Below the pieces are notes generated by a model. That model made no database searches, was not told the DNA's origin, and was given only the letters and a program-made list of their open reading frames with translations. From contig NW_022985233.1 of NCBI RefSeq assembly GCF_010093535.1, forward strand, positions 165,245-177,394: a DNA stretch of 12,150 nt, written 5' to 3'. The position numbers were made by a program, and so were the translations under genes. Shown piece by piece: positions 1-8,277 of this stretch. Numbering within the stretch: position 1 is the stretch's first letter; the number at the start of each line of letters is the position of its first letter. Source of the DNA: Lindgomyces ingoldianus. Lineage: Eukaryota; Ascomycota; Dothideomycetes; Pleosporales; Lindgomycetaceae.

Positions 1-226
1 GGTTATTTTACTTCTTTAAAAAAGTATATAGGCGCTAAGTAAAAAACTTTATATATAACTAAATTACTTATTATAAAATAAGCTTATAAGTAAAGTAATA
101 CTTATAAGTAAATAATAGCTAGCTAGCTAATTTTTAGCTTTAATTAAGTTAGTAAAATTTCTTTTTTAAAAACTAAAGGTTTATATAAATTTAAGATTAG
201 TTATTATCTAAATAGAAGTATTTAGA
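1..226. other. AT-rich flank left of the outer retrotransposon
   Basis: No coding frame, RNA gene or protein motif is recognisable. The stretch is AT-rich with abundant TpA, like the RIP-mutated elements to its right. It contains an 18-bp-spaced direct repeat and a run of GCTA units (about 117-129). It may be part of an older repeat or simply the DNA into which element A inserted. The last five bases (TTAGA, 222-226) would be A's target duplication, but the other copy lies outside the window. Confidence 0.5.
83..112. repeat. Short direct repeat, 18-bp period
   Basis: The 12-mer CTTATAAGTAAA occurs at 83-94 and again at 101-112, each followed by a TAATA-type sequence. It is a low-complexity tandem duplication in AT-rich DNA with no evident function. 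Confidence 0.5.
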
Positions 227-767
227 TGTAATGTTAGGTGTTATGTAGCATAGTCTTGTGTCACAGTTGTACACATAAACAGATAAATATTCCTTTCCTT
301 TGCATAGACTTAGAAGAAGAACAATTAACACTAGTTACCTACTACCCCCCGCGCGATGTGTACACTGTGCAGCCCTCTTTGCCTTGCACGTACTTGCTAA
401 TTATAAATGCTAGCTAGTATAAAGCCTATTTAATAGTTATCTAGTGTCACGGTATCCTCCCTAGATCCCAGACATAACTGTATTAGACGCGTACTAGAGT
501 ATTATTAGTGCACGTCTGACACAAACACGACACAACACAGACATAAACTTAAGCACAAACTGCCTTAACACTAACTAAACTTAGAACAGGCTTAATTTAT
601 ACCTAAAGCGCTTAGACTTTTAAGCTAAGTATTTAATTGCTAATTTTCTTCTAAACCTTTTTATTTCTTACATAATGTTTTATACCTACTATAATATCTT
701 ATATAGTAATTAAACTAGACCTCTGTAAAGCTCTATAACCTTACTTGTGCACAATTGTAACATTACA
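227..767 (+). repeat. 5' LTR of element A (541 bp)
   Basis: The stretch begins TGTAATGTTA (227-236) and ends TAACATTACA (758-767), a perfect 10-bp inverted pair with the usual TG...CA ends. It is followed directly by a primer-site-like sequence that also follows B's 5' LTR. TATA-like sites (TATAAATG at 402, TATAAA at 418) could belong to the U3 promoter. The left part, to about 560, keeps many CpA and TpG dinucleotides and is far less RIP-mutated than the internal region. The call rests on the terminal repeat and position, because the partner LTR is beyond the window. Confidence 0.6.
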
Positions 768-778
768 TTATATTAAAA
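768..778 (+). other. Candidate primer binding site region of element A
   Basis: The sequence TTATATTAAAA starts at the first base after the LTR. The same 11 bases follow the 5' LTR of element B (1669-1679). This is where a tRNA primer site is expected, but RIP has probably altered it, so no tRNA is assigned. Confidence 0.35.
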
Positions 779-1020
779 CTCTAGCTAAGAATAGCCTCTA
801 AATCTAATTTAATAAGCTTAGTACTTACATAACTCTAAGCTATTAAAGTAAGCTAAGAAGCTTTTTAAAAAGCACTTACTTTATAAGAAAGCTACTACAT
901 TACAAACTTAAAAGCTTTTTAAAAGGACTTTAAAAAATAGCTTTGTGTTGTTAAGCAGTCTGTTTCTGCCTTAACTTCTGTTATAGTAGTAGGAACTAAG
1001 AACTTACTAGCCTTAAAGCC
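779..1020 (+). other. Leader region of element A
   Basis: Between the primer-site region and the first gag-like reading there is no convincing protein or RNA signal. The gag start codon may lie here and may have been destroyed (ATG to ATA). Stops occur in all forward frames. Confidence 0.4.
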
Positions 1021-1378
1021 TACCTAGAAGTCTAGAGATAGCTTAACTCTCTTCTGTCTAACACTGCCTACAACCTGTAACCTTTCTAACCTAGTAATAA
1101 AATCTAACTAACTTTCTAATCCCCTACTATTTAATAGAAAACAGAAAGACCTACCTTCCTTTTTATGTAAGCTTTAATACAAACTTAAAGAAAACACAGA
1201 CTAATTCCCCTCTAAACACTTTTAGTTACTATATGCCTACTCTTAACTTAACTATAACATAACAGCCTTAATTAACTTACTACTAGATAAAGATATTATT
1301 AACCTAAATTAATTTATAGCATTTCTATAAGCAACTTATAAAAACTTAAATAAAGAGTTAACAGCCCTAAGTTACCTA
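1021..1378 (+). pseudogene. gag: Element A gag, 5' portion, broken by insertion of element B
   Basis: The frame starting at 1021 reads as plausible Gag if TAA/TAG are taken as former CAA/CAG (Gln) codons; for example TERPTFLF is readable from 1141. The frame reaches the insertion point with CCT (1375-1377) inside the target duplication. After B, the same codon phase resumes at CCT (8569-8571), and the downstream part leads into a zinc knuckle. This phase match across a 7.2-kb insertion supports one interrupted gene. The start codon is not identified. The nucleocapsid function is inferred from the downstream knuckle and from gene order. Confidence 0.55.
1374..1378. repeat. Target site duplication of element B, left copy
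   Basis: ACCTA lies immediately before B's 5' LTR and is repeated exactly at 8568-8572 after the 3' LTR. A 5-bp duplication is typical of Ty3/gypsy integrase. Confidence 0.93.
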
Positions 1379-1668
1379 TGTAACAATTCTACAAATTGTT
1401 CCATCTCAGGTCGCTCAGATCCTATCCAAAGGGTCCCTGTATCAGCCCTGACCATGACTTGACCTAGCCCCCTGCAGTTACCCCTATTCCCTTATGTATT
1501 TAGTCGCACCTCGCCCCTGTAGCTAGCTTAGTAGTTTTCTAATATCCTACGTACTAGGCCTATAGGTGTTATTAGTATTCCTAGGTCTCTAAGTCCCCAC
1601 GCACTCCTATATGCCTCTAAGTGGATTTATACTGCATTTAGACCTATTGTCTTGCCTGCGCTGTTACA
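1379..1668 (+). repeat. 5' LTR of element B (290 bp)
   Basis: It starts TGTAACA and ends TGTTACA, a perfect 7-bp inverted pair. It aligns without gaps to 8278-8567 with 24 differences by manual count, all transitions. This copy is the less mutated one: at 21 of the 24 sites it keeps C or G where the 3' copy has T or A. Just inside the left end, AACAATT (1382-1388) and AATTGTT (1394-1400) can form a 7-bp stem with a 5-nt loop. No clear TATA box is visible. Confidence 0.95.
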
Positions 1669-1679
1669 TTATATTAAAA
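1669..1679 (+). other. Candidate primer binding site region of element B
   Basis: TTATATTAAAA lies directly after the 5' LTR and is identical to the 11 bases after the LTR of element A. Position fits a tRNA primer site. The ancestral sequence is blurred by RIP, so the primer is not identified. Confidence 0.4.
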
Positions 1680-2046
1680 AACTTACTTTTACTAGTAATA
1701 GCCTTATTATAATATTGCATTAATTATTTATTTAACTACATCTAACTCTAAGAAGTGTCTAATTTAGTTTAGGTTGCTATTCTTACACACTGTTACATTA
1801 AATTATTTAGTTAGTATAGATAGGATCCTAGAGACCTTTTATTAACTAAAGCCTTTAGGTTTAGAACTTCCTATCCCCTATAATTAGGATTACTTTTAAA
1901 AAAGTTATAAAAAGTGCGCTAAAGTAGAAACACAAAGACTACTAATAACTTATTAGGATTAAAGATAACTACTAATGCCTAACTTTTAACTACTATTAGA
2001 TCTTATTATAAAGACTGTAACCTATTCTAGCTATAGCTAAGGCAAG
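1680..2046 (+). other. 5' leader of element B
   Basis: This is presumed untranslated leader between the primer site and gag. It repeats the LTR-end motif TGTTACATTA at 1791-1800 (also 1662-1671). An alternative gag start, ATG at 1975, is in the same frame as ATG 2047, so the last 72 bases could be coding. No other feature is evident. Confidence 0.45.
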
Positions 2047-3270
2047 ATGCCTACTTTTAGAACTAAACTACTACTAACCTTAACAGCTAAACCCTCTTTT
2101 ATAGGACTTAAAGCTAAAAACTTACTAAATTTAAAGTTAAACCTTAGCAGCATAGCTCTTAAAAACTAAGTTGCTTAATTAAGAGCATAAATTAAATAGC
2201 TAACTAGATTAAAAACTGTTAGTTCTAATTATCTCTTACTAACTACTAAATTACCTCTAATAATGCCTTAAATTACCCCTACTACTTTAATAGTAAGAGA
2301 CTTTTTAAGCACTTTTAAGCTTTTTTAAAGCTACTTTACTAAACGCATGCTTAAAATTAAAAACCTTATAGATAGTAAAAAACTTATGTTTAAATAATAG
2401 TAAGCCTTTATTATAGATAAACTTAACATTAATGCAGATTACTATTAGAGTAAGTGTGCACGCATAGCGTTAGTATAGAGACACACTGCTAGTATTACAA
2501 AGGAATACCTAGAGCCTAGATACCTAGCTAAATTAGATAACTTTTAGTTTAAAAATGTAGAAAAAATAATTAAGCTTTTATAAACTTACTTTATTACTAG
2601 TAATAAAAAAATAAAGGCGCAATAAGTGTTTTAAACTTTAAAGATAGGCAAAGAAAAAGCATTTTCTGCCTTTAAAGCTTACTTTATTAGTGCTGCTATT
2701 AAAGAGTTTGTATTAAAAGTAAAATAGTTTTTTTACTTATAAGAAAAGATACTACCTAGCCTAAGAGTACTAAACTTAGGTTTTAAGCACACTTAGAAAG
2801 GCTTTTTTAAGACTATAGTAGCTTACCTAACAGCTTATAACATAGAAAGAAGGAATACCCCTACTATCTTTAAGTAAACTGTTAATCTTACCTAACAGTC
2901 TACTATTAAACCTAGTATAGATTAGTCTTAGAAGGTTTCTAGTAATACATCTAAGGCAGTATACTATTCTAGTGCACCCTAACCTGCACCTCTGTTAGTA
3001 CCCTAGTCTACCCTAGCTACCTACTAACAACCTAGCTAGACACCTGCCTCTAAAAGACAGACAACTTCTAGCAACTATTATAATTATAGAAAACTAGAAC
3101 ATTTTGCTAGTAATTATTCTATCCTTAGAGTATAAAAGATTAAGGTAGAGTAATAGGAATCTAAGAAAGAGTTTATAAATGTAAATAATTATAACTTAAA
3201 TGCCTTCTAGATAGGAAACAGTAACACCTAAGAAAACTCTTTATTTTAAGCTTAAGTAAGTATAATTTAT
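2047..3270 (+). pseudogene. gag: Element B Gag region with zinc knuckle
   Basis: Gag forms the particle and binds the RNA. Near the start, about 2164-2215, the frame reads as an alternating hydrophobic/charged segment that would be a coiled coil if the stops were Gln. The central part (about 2401-2880) reads as a capsid-like domain, with phrases such as AFIIDKLNINADYY and GKEKAFSAFKAYF. The knuckle has the exact CX2CX4HX4C spacing at 3076-3117, but all three cysteines are now Tyr (TAT at 3076, 3085, 3115), while His (CAT, 3100) remains. TGT to TAT is the G-to-A form of RIP. The C-terminal boundary with protease is approximate. Confidence 0.8.
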
Positions 3271-3339
3271 TAAACATTAATTTATTACACTTATTTAAAA
3301 AAACACTTCTAAGTTTCTACTATTTTATATTTAAAAAGT

Positions 3340-3480
3340 ATTAAAGTTTATTTAAATCTTTTAGTTAATACTAGCGCTTATAGTTTTTTATTTATTAACT
3401 TACTAACTACTAAGTTATTATTCTAATGCTTTTATGTCCCTATCTAATGCTTACTATTTAAAGTTATAGTTAAAGGCTTT
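3340..3480 (+). pseudogene. Element B aspartic protease remnant
   Basis: The retroviral-type aspartic protease cuts the polyprotein and carries a D-T/S-G-A active site. At 3361-3387 the frame reads LVNTSAYSF, which matches a DTGA site with Asp to Asn (AAT, 3367) and Gly to Ser (AGC, 3373), both G-to-A changes. It lies between the zinc knuckle and RT, as expected. The limits are approximate, and the dead site rules out activity. Confidence 0.65.
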
Positions 3481-4199
3481 TAAGATTAGATCTAAGTCCC
3501 TGTCTACTAGTATATCTGCCTACACATGTAAATTAATAAGAGAAGCATCTAAAACTGCCCTTTTATTATTATAAACCTTAGCTCCTAAAATTACATTATT
3601 AGCATTAAATAGTTATGTTGTTTTAAACTTTATTTAAATATAGAAAGAAATTAGATTATATAGCCTAATAAATATCTACCTACTTATAAACCTTTGCTAC
3701 TTTTGCTTATGCAATTAACCTAGCTTACACATAATAAAAAAGTAGAGCTAGATATTAAATAACATAACACACTATAGAAAAAGGACTAATTTTAGTAGTT
3801 ATGCAGCCTAACAATCTACTGCTTTAAGGGTTTGCTAAGGCTACTAAAATTATATAGATCTCCTATTATCTATAGTTTAAAGACACTTAAATTATTCTTT
3901 TGCTTATCTATTAAGAAGTCTAAAACAGGTCTAAAGGAGGTCTGTTTAGCTACTATTACCCTAATTTTAGCAAATGCTTTTTATTTTAACATAAAAAAAA
4001 ATAAGTTCTTTTTAACTTCTATTTATAAAATTAAGTAGTTAATTAAAGATAAGCAAGCCTTATAGTTAGACGCTAAATGTAAAACTAAAGTATTAGTAAA
4101 CCTCTAATTGCTATCTAAATACTGTTAGTACTAAGATGTATTTAGCTACACAGCAGCTTACTAGCTACTAGTACATTGTCTATATAACTACAAGATTGT

Positions 4200-4900
4200 T
4201 CTTACAGAGCTTCTCTCTAATAGTTACAGTCTGTTGTACAAACAGAACCTTAAGGAGCTAGAGGTAATAAAGAAATATGTTATAAATAATCTAAAATATA
4301 GCTTTATTAAGTAAAGTTAGAGCCTTTTTGCATCTTTTATTTTTTATGTATAGAAACTAAATAGTAACTTATGTATCTATGTTAATTACTATAAACTTAA
4401 CACTTTTACTTATAAGAATATGTATCTAATACTGCGCATAGACAAACTTTTGTTAAGACCTACTAAGGTAGTAATTTTTACTAAGTTTAATATCTGCGCA
4501 GCTTTTAATAAGATTAGGATAAATTTAAGCTTTAAAAAGTGTACTACCTTTTAGACATAATATAAAACTTATAAGTATAAAGTCTTGCCTTTTAAATTGT
4601 GCAATAGTCTAGCAACTTACTAGTGCTATATAAATAATGTATTAATTAACTATCTAAATAATTTTTGCATTACTTATCTTAATAACATTCTTATCTACTT
4701 TAAAGATAAGGCAACTTATATTCTTTATGTTAAGAAAGTCTTAGAAAGGCTCTAGCAAGCAGGATTATAAGTAGAGATTAAAAAAAGTAAATTCTATGTT
4801 ACTTAAACAAAGTATCTTAGCTATATACTTTTAAACAAAGAACTAGAGGTTAACCTAGAGAAAGTAAAAGTGCTACGCAACTAGCAGGCGCCTACTACTG
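4200..4900 (+). pseudogene. Element B reverse transcriptase remnant
   Basis: RT copies the element RNA into DNA. Before the domain the frame carries the conserved pre-RT phrase VHCLYNYKIVLTE, close to the H-R-P-Y-D-H-K-I region of fungal Ty3 elements. Motif A reads FTKFNICAAF with the catalytic Asp now Asn (AAT, 4489-4491). The YLDD box reads YLNN (4675-4686) with both Asp lost. Downstream, KYLSYILLNKELEVNLEKV and FFLGFTRFY match the RT thumb/connection region (YLG, FLGF, NFYR). All three catalytic aspartates are therefore mutated. The family assignment to Ty3/gypsy is firm. Confidence 0.88.
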
Positions 4901-4999
4901 TAACAGGTGTGAAATTTTTCCTAGGCTTTACTAGATTTTATTAGCAATTTATTCTAAAATTTTTTTATATAGTAAAACTAATTATTGCGCTTTAAAGCC

Positions 5000-5520
5000 C
5001 TACCACCTCTTTTATATAAACTTTAGAGTGTAATGTAGCTTTTAAAAAGCTAAAGTCTGCGCTACTAAGTATACCTACACTTTACTATTTTAACTTTATG
5101 TTATAAACTAAAATTAAAACTAACACTTTTAATAAGGTAGTAGTAGAAGTTCTTTTTTAGAAACAAGTAGATAGAAATTAGTGCCCTGTATTATTCTATA
5201 GTAAGGTCCTATCTAGTTTAGAGCTAAACTAGGAGATACATAATAAGAAGCTATTTGTAATTATTACTATGTTTAAATAATAAAAAGCTAAGCTTACATC
5301 TATAGTAATAAGCACCCTAGTATATACTAATTATTATTTATTAAAGTACTTTATAATAACAAAAGTGCTAAATGCTTATTAAGTCTATTAAGCTAAAAAG
5401 TTAGCTTAGTATTACTTTTAAATTAAGTACACCTCTAGTAAGAATAACGCTAGGGCAGACATTCTTAGTTATTATAAACAAGATGTAGAAAATTTAAGAG
5501 CAGCTTAAACTAATAATAAG
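5000..5520 (+). pseudogene. Element B RNase H remnant
   Basis: RNase H removes the RNA template during reverse transcription. The frame reads TNTFNKVVVEVLF, corresponding to the TDAS...AGVLSQ start of Ty3 RNase H, with Asp to Asn (AAC, 5122-5124). It continues with VLFYSKVLSSLELN and EIHNKKLFVI, the counterparts of the PVAFFSKKL...NYEIHDKELLAI signature. The region near 5440-5470 reads SSKNNARADILS, as in the usual N-x-x-AD-x-LS end of this domain. In-frame stops are scattered. Confidence 0.82.
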
Positions 5521-5799
5521 TTAAGGGTCTTACTAGAACTGCACTAACTGCACCTTTAAATTAACTCTAAACTAGCCTAGTACTACATTGCTTAAATAAC
5601 AACTTAAGTAGCTACACTAAATGTTATAAAAAGACTAGACTAAGTTATATCTTTAGATTTTTTAAAATTAATTAACACATTACTTTAAAAAAATTAAGCC
5701 TTTTTTATGTAGAAGCAAGAACTCTTACTCTACTATTATTAGATAGGAAACAGACTACTCCTCTATGCTAACTACTTATGTGTGCTAGCAGACTTATTA

Positions 5800-6790
5800 C
5801 TGTGTACTTAACTTATTTAAGAAGTCTATAACTAAGTATCTTTAGCATATTTTAGTGCTACTAAGACTTATTAGTTACTAGCCTAAAAGTACTACTAAAA
5901 GGGTATAGAGGCTACTTGTAAATAATATGTACAGAATTACCTCTTTTATTATAAAGCTTATTTAAAACAGACTTAAACCCTAGGCTTTATTTACCCTCTA
6001 CTAATTCCTGCTTAACTAATGCAGCACCTGTGCATTAACTTTAAGGAGTTTTCTAAAGACAAGTCTAGATATAATTAGATTATAGTTATAATTAATTACT
6101 TATTTAAATAAGCTATTTCTATTCTCTACTATAAAATAATTAACGCCTAAAAAATAGCTGCTTTATTTATTTAATAAGTGTACTGTTTTAGCTACACACT
6201 TAAAACTATTATTTTTAATTAAGGACCTTAGTTTATATTTAGTTTCTAGTCTAAATTTTATTAAATTTTAAGTGTAAAAGTTAAGCTCTCTACTGCCTAT
6301 TATAAGAAAACAGATAGCTAAACAGAGATTATAAATAAGTATATTAATTAAAGACTAAGGCCTTTTATATTCTTTTACTAAGATAACTAGAGTTCCTTAC
6401 TGCCCCTAATTAATTAGGCTTAGATAACTTTACTTTATATAATAATTAAAATGTCTTTGTATTAAGTTCTATACAGCTTTAAACTATGTTAAAGCTAGGA
6501 CTAGAAACATTCTATAGAACCTATTACAGCTATAGACAAGCTAAATTATAAAGATGCTTTAGCATTAGCAACCTGCATGCATGCAGCCTAGAAGTTAGCT
6601 AAGACCTATATAGAAAAGGCCTAGGATTAGATGTAAACTGTAGTTAACTGCTACTACTAGCTAGTTAACTAAAAGGTTAGTAACATAGTCTACCTAGACA
6701 CTAAGAACCTTACTATTTAAAGACCTAGCTAAAAACTATCTAAATAATAAAAAGGCCTCTTTAAGGTACTTAAATAAGTTAGAAACTTAT
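5800..6790 (+). pseudogene. Element B integrase with GPY/F motif
   Basis: Integrase inserts the cDNA copy into the genome. The HHCC zinc-binding module has H-X6-H spacing at 5827 and 5848 and a CX2C at 5938 and 5947. All four ligand codons are now TAT or TAC (Tyr). The core reads IN (D1 to Asn, AAC 6037) and FN*GP*F (D2 to Asn, AAT 6217). The third residue, Glu (GAG, 6325), is kept at exactly 36 codons after D2, the DX35E spacing. The GPY/F module at 6754-6762 reads GLF. Every lost residue is explained by C-to-T or G-to-A. The assignment to Ty3/gypsy integrase is secure; activity is impossible. Confidence 0.88.
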
Positions 6791-6915
6791 ACTGCCTAGA
6801 GCTACCTTTAAAGTTAAAGATACATAACATCTTTGCACTAAATGTGCTTTATAAAGACCCTTAAAATCTGCTTTTAGAATAAAAACTTCTAAAACCCCCT
6901 AGAATTACTATTAAT

Positions 6916-7080
6916 AAGGTAGAAAAGTAGGAAGTAAAAAAAATACTTACTAGCAAGCTCTACTAGAAAACGCTTAAGTACTAAGTAAAATAAGTAGGAC
7001 ATAACTCTAATCTAGTCTAGTATAAGGCTTTAAATTTTATAAGGTCTCCTTATAAATTAAAAGCTTTTTATAATAAGCAT
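6916..7080 (+). pseudogene. Element B C-terminal chromodomain
   Basis: Chromodomains bind methylated histone H3 tails and steer chromovirus integration into heterochromatin. The frame reads KVEK*EVKKIL, then LKY*VK*VGH, then V*YKALNF, which follows the chromodomain pattern Y/W-E-V-E-x-I-L ... Y-x-V-K-W-x-G-Y ... T-W-E-P. The stops at 6928, 6991 and 7018 fall on the expected Trp codons (TGG to TAG or TAA). It lies directly downstream of the GPY/F module, as in known chromoviruses. Ligand binding by the ancestral protein is inferred from the family. Confidence 0.75.
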
Positions 7081-7215
7081 CTAAATTAGCTAAGACTTTT
7101 AAGGGCCTTATAAAAGTAAATTAAGGCTTTTAAAGCTAGTGTAGAAGGTATAGATTACTTAGCAGATAATAAAGTATAGAAGTAAGAAGTTAGATTATAT
7201 TTTTATATAATATTA

Positions 7216-7680
7216 TTATAACTCTATAGACATGTTGCTTAGGAGGTTTAATAGTAAGCTATTAGACACTTCTAGACTCTCCTCTTCCTCCTCCTCTACC
7301 CTTCTTTCTCTTCTCCCTCCCCTTCTCTCTCCCCTTTAGACTCTCTTTAAACCTCTTTTACTTTATCCTTAGCTGCTTAAAAGCACTGTAATGTTTGCCT
7401 AAAGGTTAGACACTAGAGCCTTTAGGGCTAAAACCTGTTAGAGCAGCTTAGTATTCTAGTAGAATAAGGCCACCTAAACACTAGCTATAGGAAGCCTAGC
7501 TTCCTAACTCTTTATAACTTACACTACCTGCGCTAGGTTTTAAGCAGACTCTAAAACAGCCTTAAAGGCCTCCTTCTTATCCTTTTTACTTTCTGTGTTT
7601 TAGGCTGCTGCCTACAGCTTAAGATAGCCCTATAAGACTAGAAACTCCTTCTTATAATATAAAAGGACCTACACACGCAT
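7216..7680 (-). pseudogene. Possible antisense ORF between pol and 3' LTR of element B (155 codons, RIP-mutated)
   Basis: On the minus strand a frame runs from ATG (7680-7678) to TAA (7218-7216). It reads like a protein once about 14 TAG/TAA codons are taken as former Gln/Arg/Trp codons. Residues 32-39 read KKDKKEAF, further on EARLPIASV, and the tail has an Arg/Glu-rich part with six Glu in a row (residues 129-134). The composition suggests a helical, possibly coiled-coil protein. The frame meets the end of pol tail to tail. It stays stop-free for about 28 codons upstream of the ATG, where a TATAAATA (7719-7712) also lies. I do not recognise a family. Against it, the opposite strand has a similar stop density in its pol frame, so stop counts alone do not prove coding. 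Confidence 0.4.
7277..7337 (+). repeat. 61-nt pyrimidine tract
   Basis: Sixty of 61 bases are C or T; the only purine is A at 7298. The strand holds no CpA except across that A and no TpG, so it offers almost no RIP targets, which may explain its high C content amid AT-rich DNA. On the minus strand it encodes the Glu/Arg/Gly-rich tail of the possible antisense ORF. Such mirror-like polypyrimidine runs can form triplex DNA, but no test of that is possible here. Confidence 0.75.
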
Positions 7681-8263
7681 TAGTAACTTATAACTTAGCA
7701 GTATTAGACTATATTTATACAGGATTGTATTTTTTATTATGTAAAGTGTAATATTTACATTTCTTTAATTTAAAGGACTAATAGGAAAACTTAACTTAAA
7801 GGCTACAGGTAAGAGCGTAGGCAGCCTAAAAGCAGATAACTTAAAACGCCTCTAAAGAGGCTCTAGAAGGGGGGCAGAGCAGCATAGTAATTTTCTTTAA
7901 TGCTATAATTAGTTAGCAGACTAAGCTATAGAATGTTAGGTGCATAATAATACCTACAAAGTAGAGATTTAGATAATAGCTAAAGAAAAAACTAATAACA
8001 TTAACTAAACTATATAAGTAAAGCAAGTAAACACTTGTTGCTATAAATAATAAATTTACTATATTAATAATAACTACACTGCTAGTTACTACTAAACAAA
8101 AACATTATAATAAAGGCATTATATTAGTATTAGGTTTTTAGTCTATTTTTTAGTAATAAGAAATTTTAGTTAAGATAGTTATACTTGTTGTATCTTATTT
8201 AAATTAGTTTTAAAGTATTTCTAAATACTTTCTAAACATTGCAGATAAGGACTATTAGCTTAT
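7681..8263 (+). other. Non-coding 3' spacer of element B
   Basis: No protein-like frame is seen on either strand beyond the short upstream extension of the antisense frame. A purine run AGAAGGGGGGCAGAG (7865-7879) resembles a second polypurine tract, about 400 bp ahead of the 3' LTR. The rest is AT-rich and RIP-like. Confidence 0.5.
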
Positions 8264-8277
8264 AAAGGGGGGGGTAG
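8264..8277 (+). other. Polypurine tract of element B
   Basis: AAAGGGGGGGG (8264-8274) followed by TAG lies immediately before the 3' LTR. This is where the primer for plus-strand DNA synthesis is made. The G run has an A before it, so it contains no TpG and would be resistant to RIP. Confidence 0.88.

Larger units (their letters stand above)
2047..7221 (+). pseudogene. gag-pol: Element B gag-pol polyprotein, single frame, RIP-inactivated
   Basis: One frame, read through many TAA/TAG codons, spans about 1725 codons. It carries in order a Gag zinc knuckle (3076-3117), protease site (3367-3378), RT motifs (4489 and 4675-4686), RNase H (about 5122), integrase HHCC and DDE (5827-6327), GPY/F (6754-6762) and chromodomain (about 6916-7071). 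All are in the same phase, so there is no net frameshift and the ancestor probably made one fused polyprotein. The stops fall where Gln, Arg or Trp is expected, as RIP predicts. Start: ATG 2047, or ATG 1975 in frame. End: TAA at 7219-7221, though this could itself be a mutated CAA, with another TAA at 7249. The longest clean stretch, 3832-4038, is the part just before RT that escaped stops and is not a separate gene. Confidence 0.88.

Noticed and set aside
117..129. GCTA tandem run as a regulatory or CRISPR-like repeat
   Set aside because: Only about three units, palindromic and low complexity. CTAG/GCTA words are common throughout this RIP-mutated DNA.
1662..1800. Second TGTTACATTA at 1791-1800 as the true LTR end
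   Set aside because: The 3' LTR ends in the equivalent of 1668 and is followed by the target duplication. Similarity between LTRs stops there.
3832..4038. Open frame of 68 codons as a stand-alone small gene
   Set aside because: It is in frame with element B's pol on both sides, leads into the pre-RT region, and ends at a TAG that fits a mutated CAG. It is a stop-free stretch of a dead polyprotein.
7865..7879. Purine run as the main polypurine tract
   Set aside because: It is about 400 bp from the 3' LTR, while 8264-8274 lies 3 bases from it. At most it is an accessory tract.
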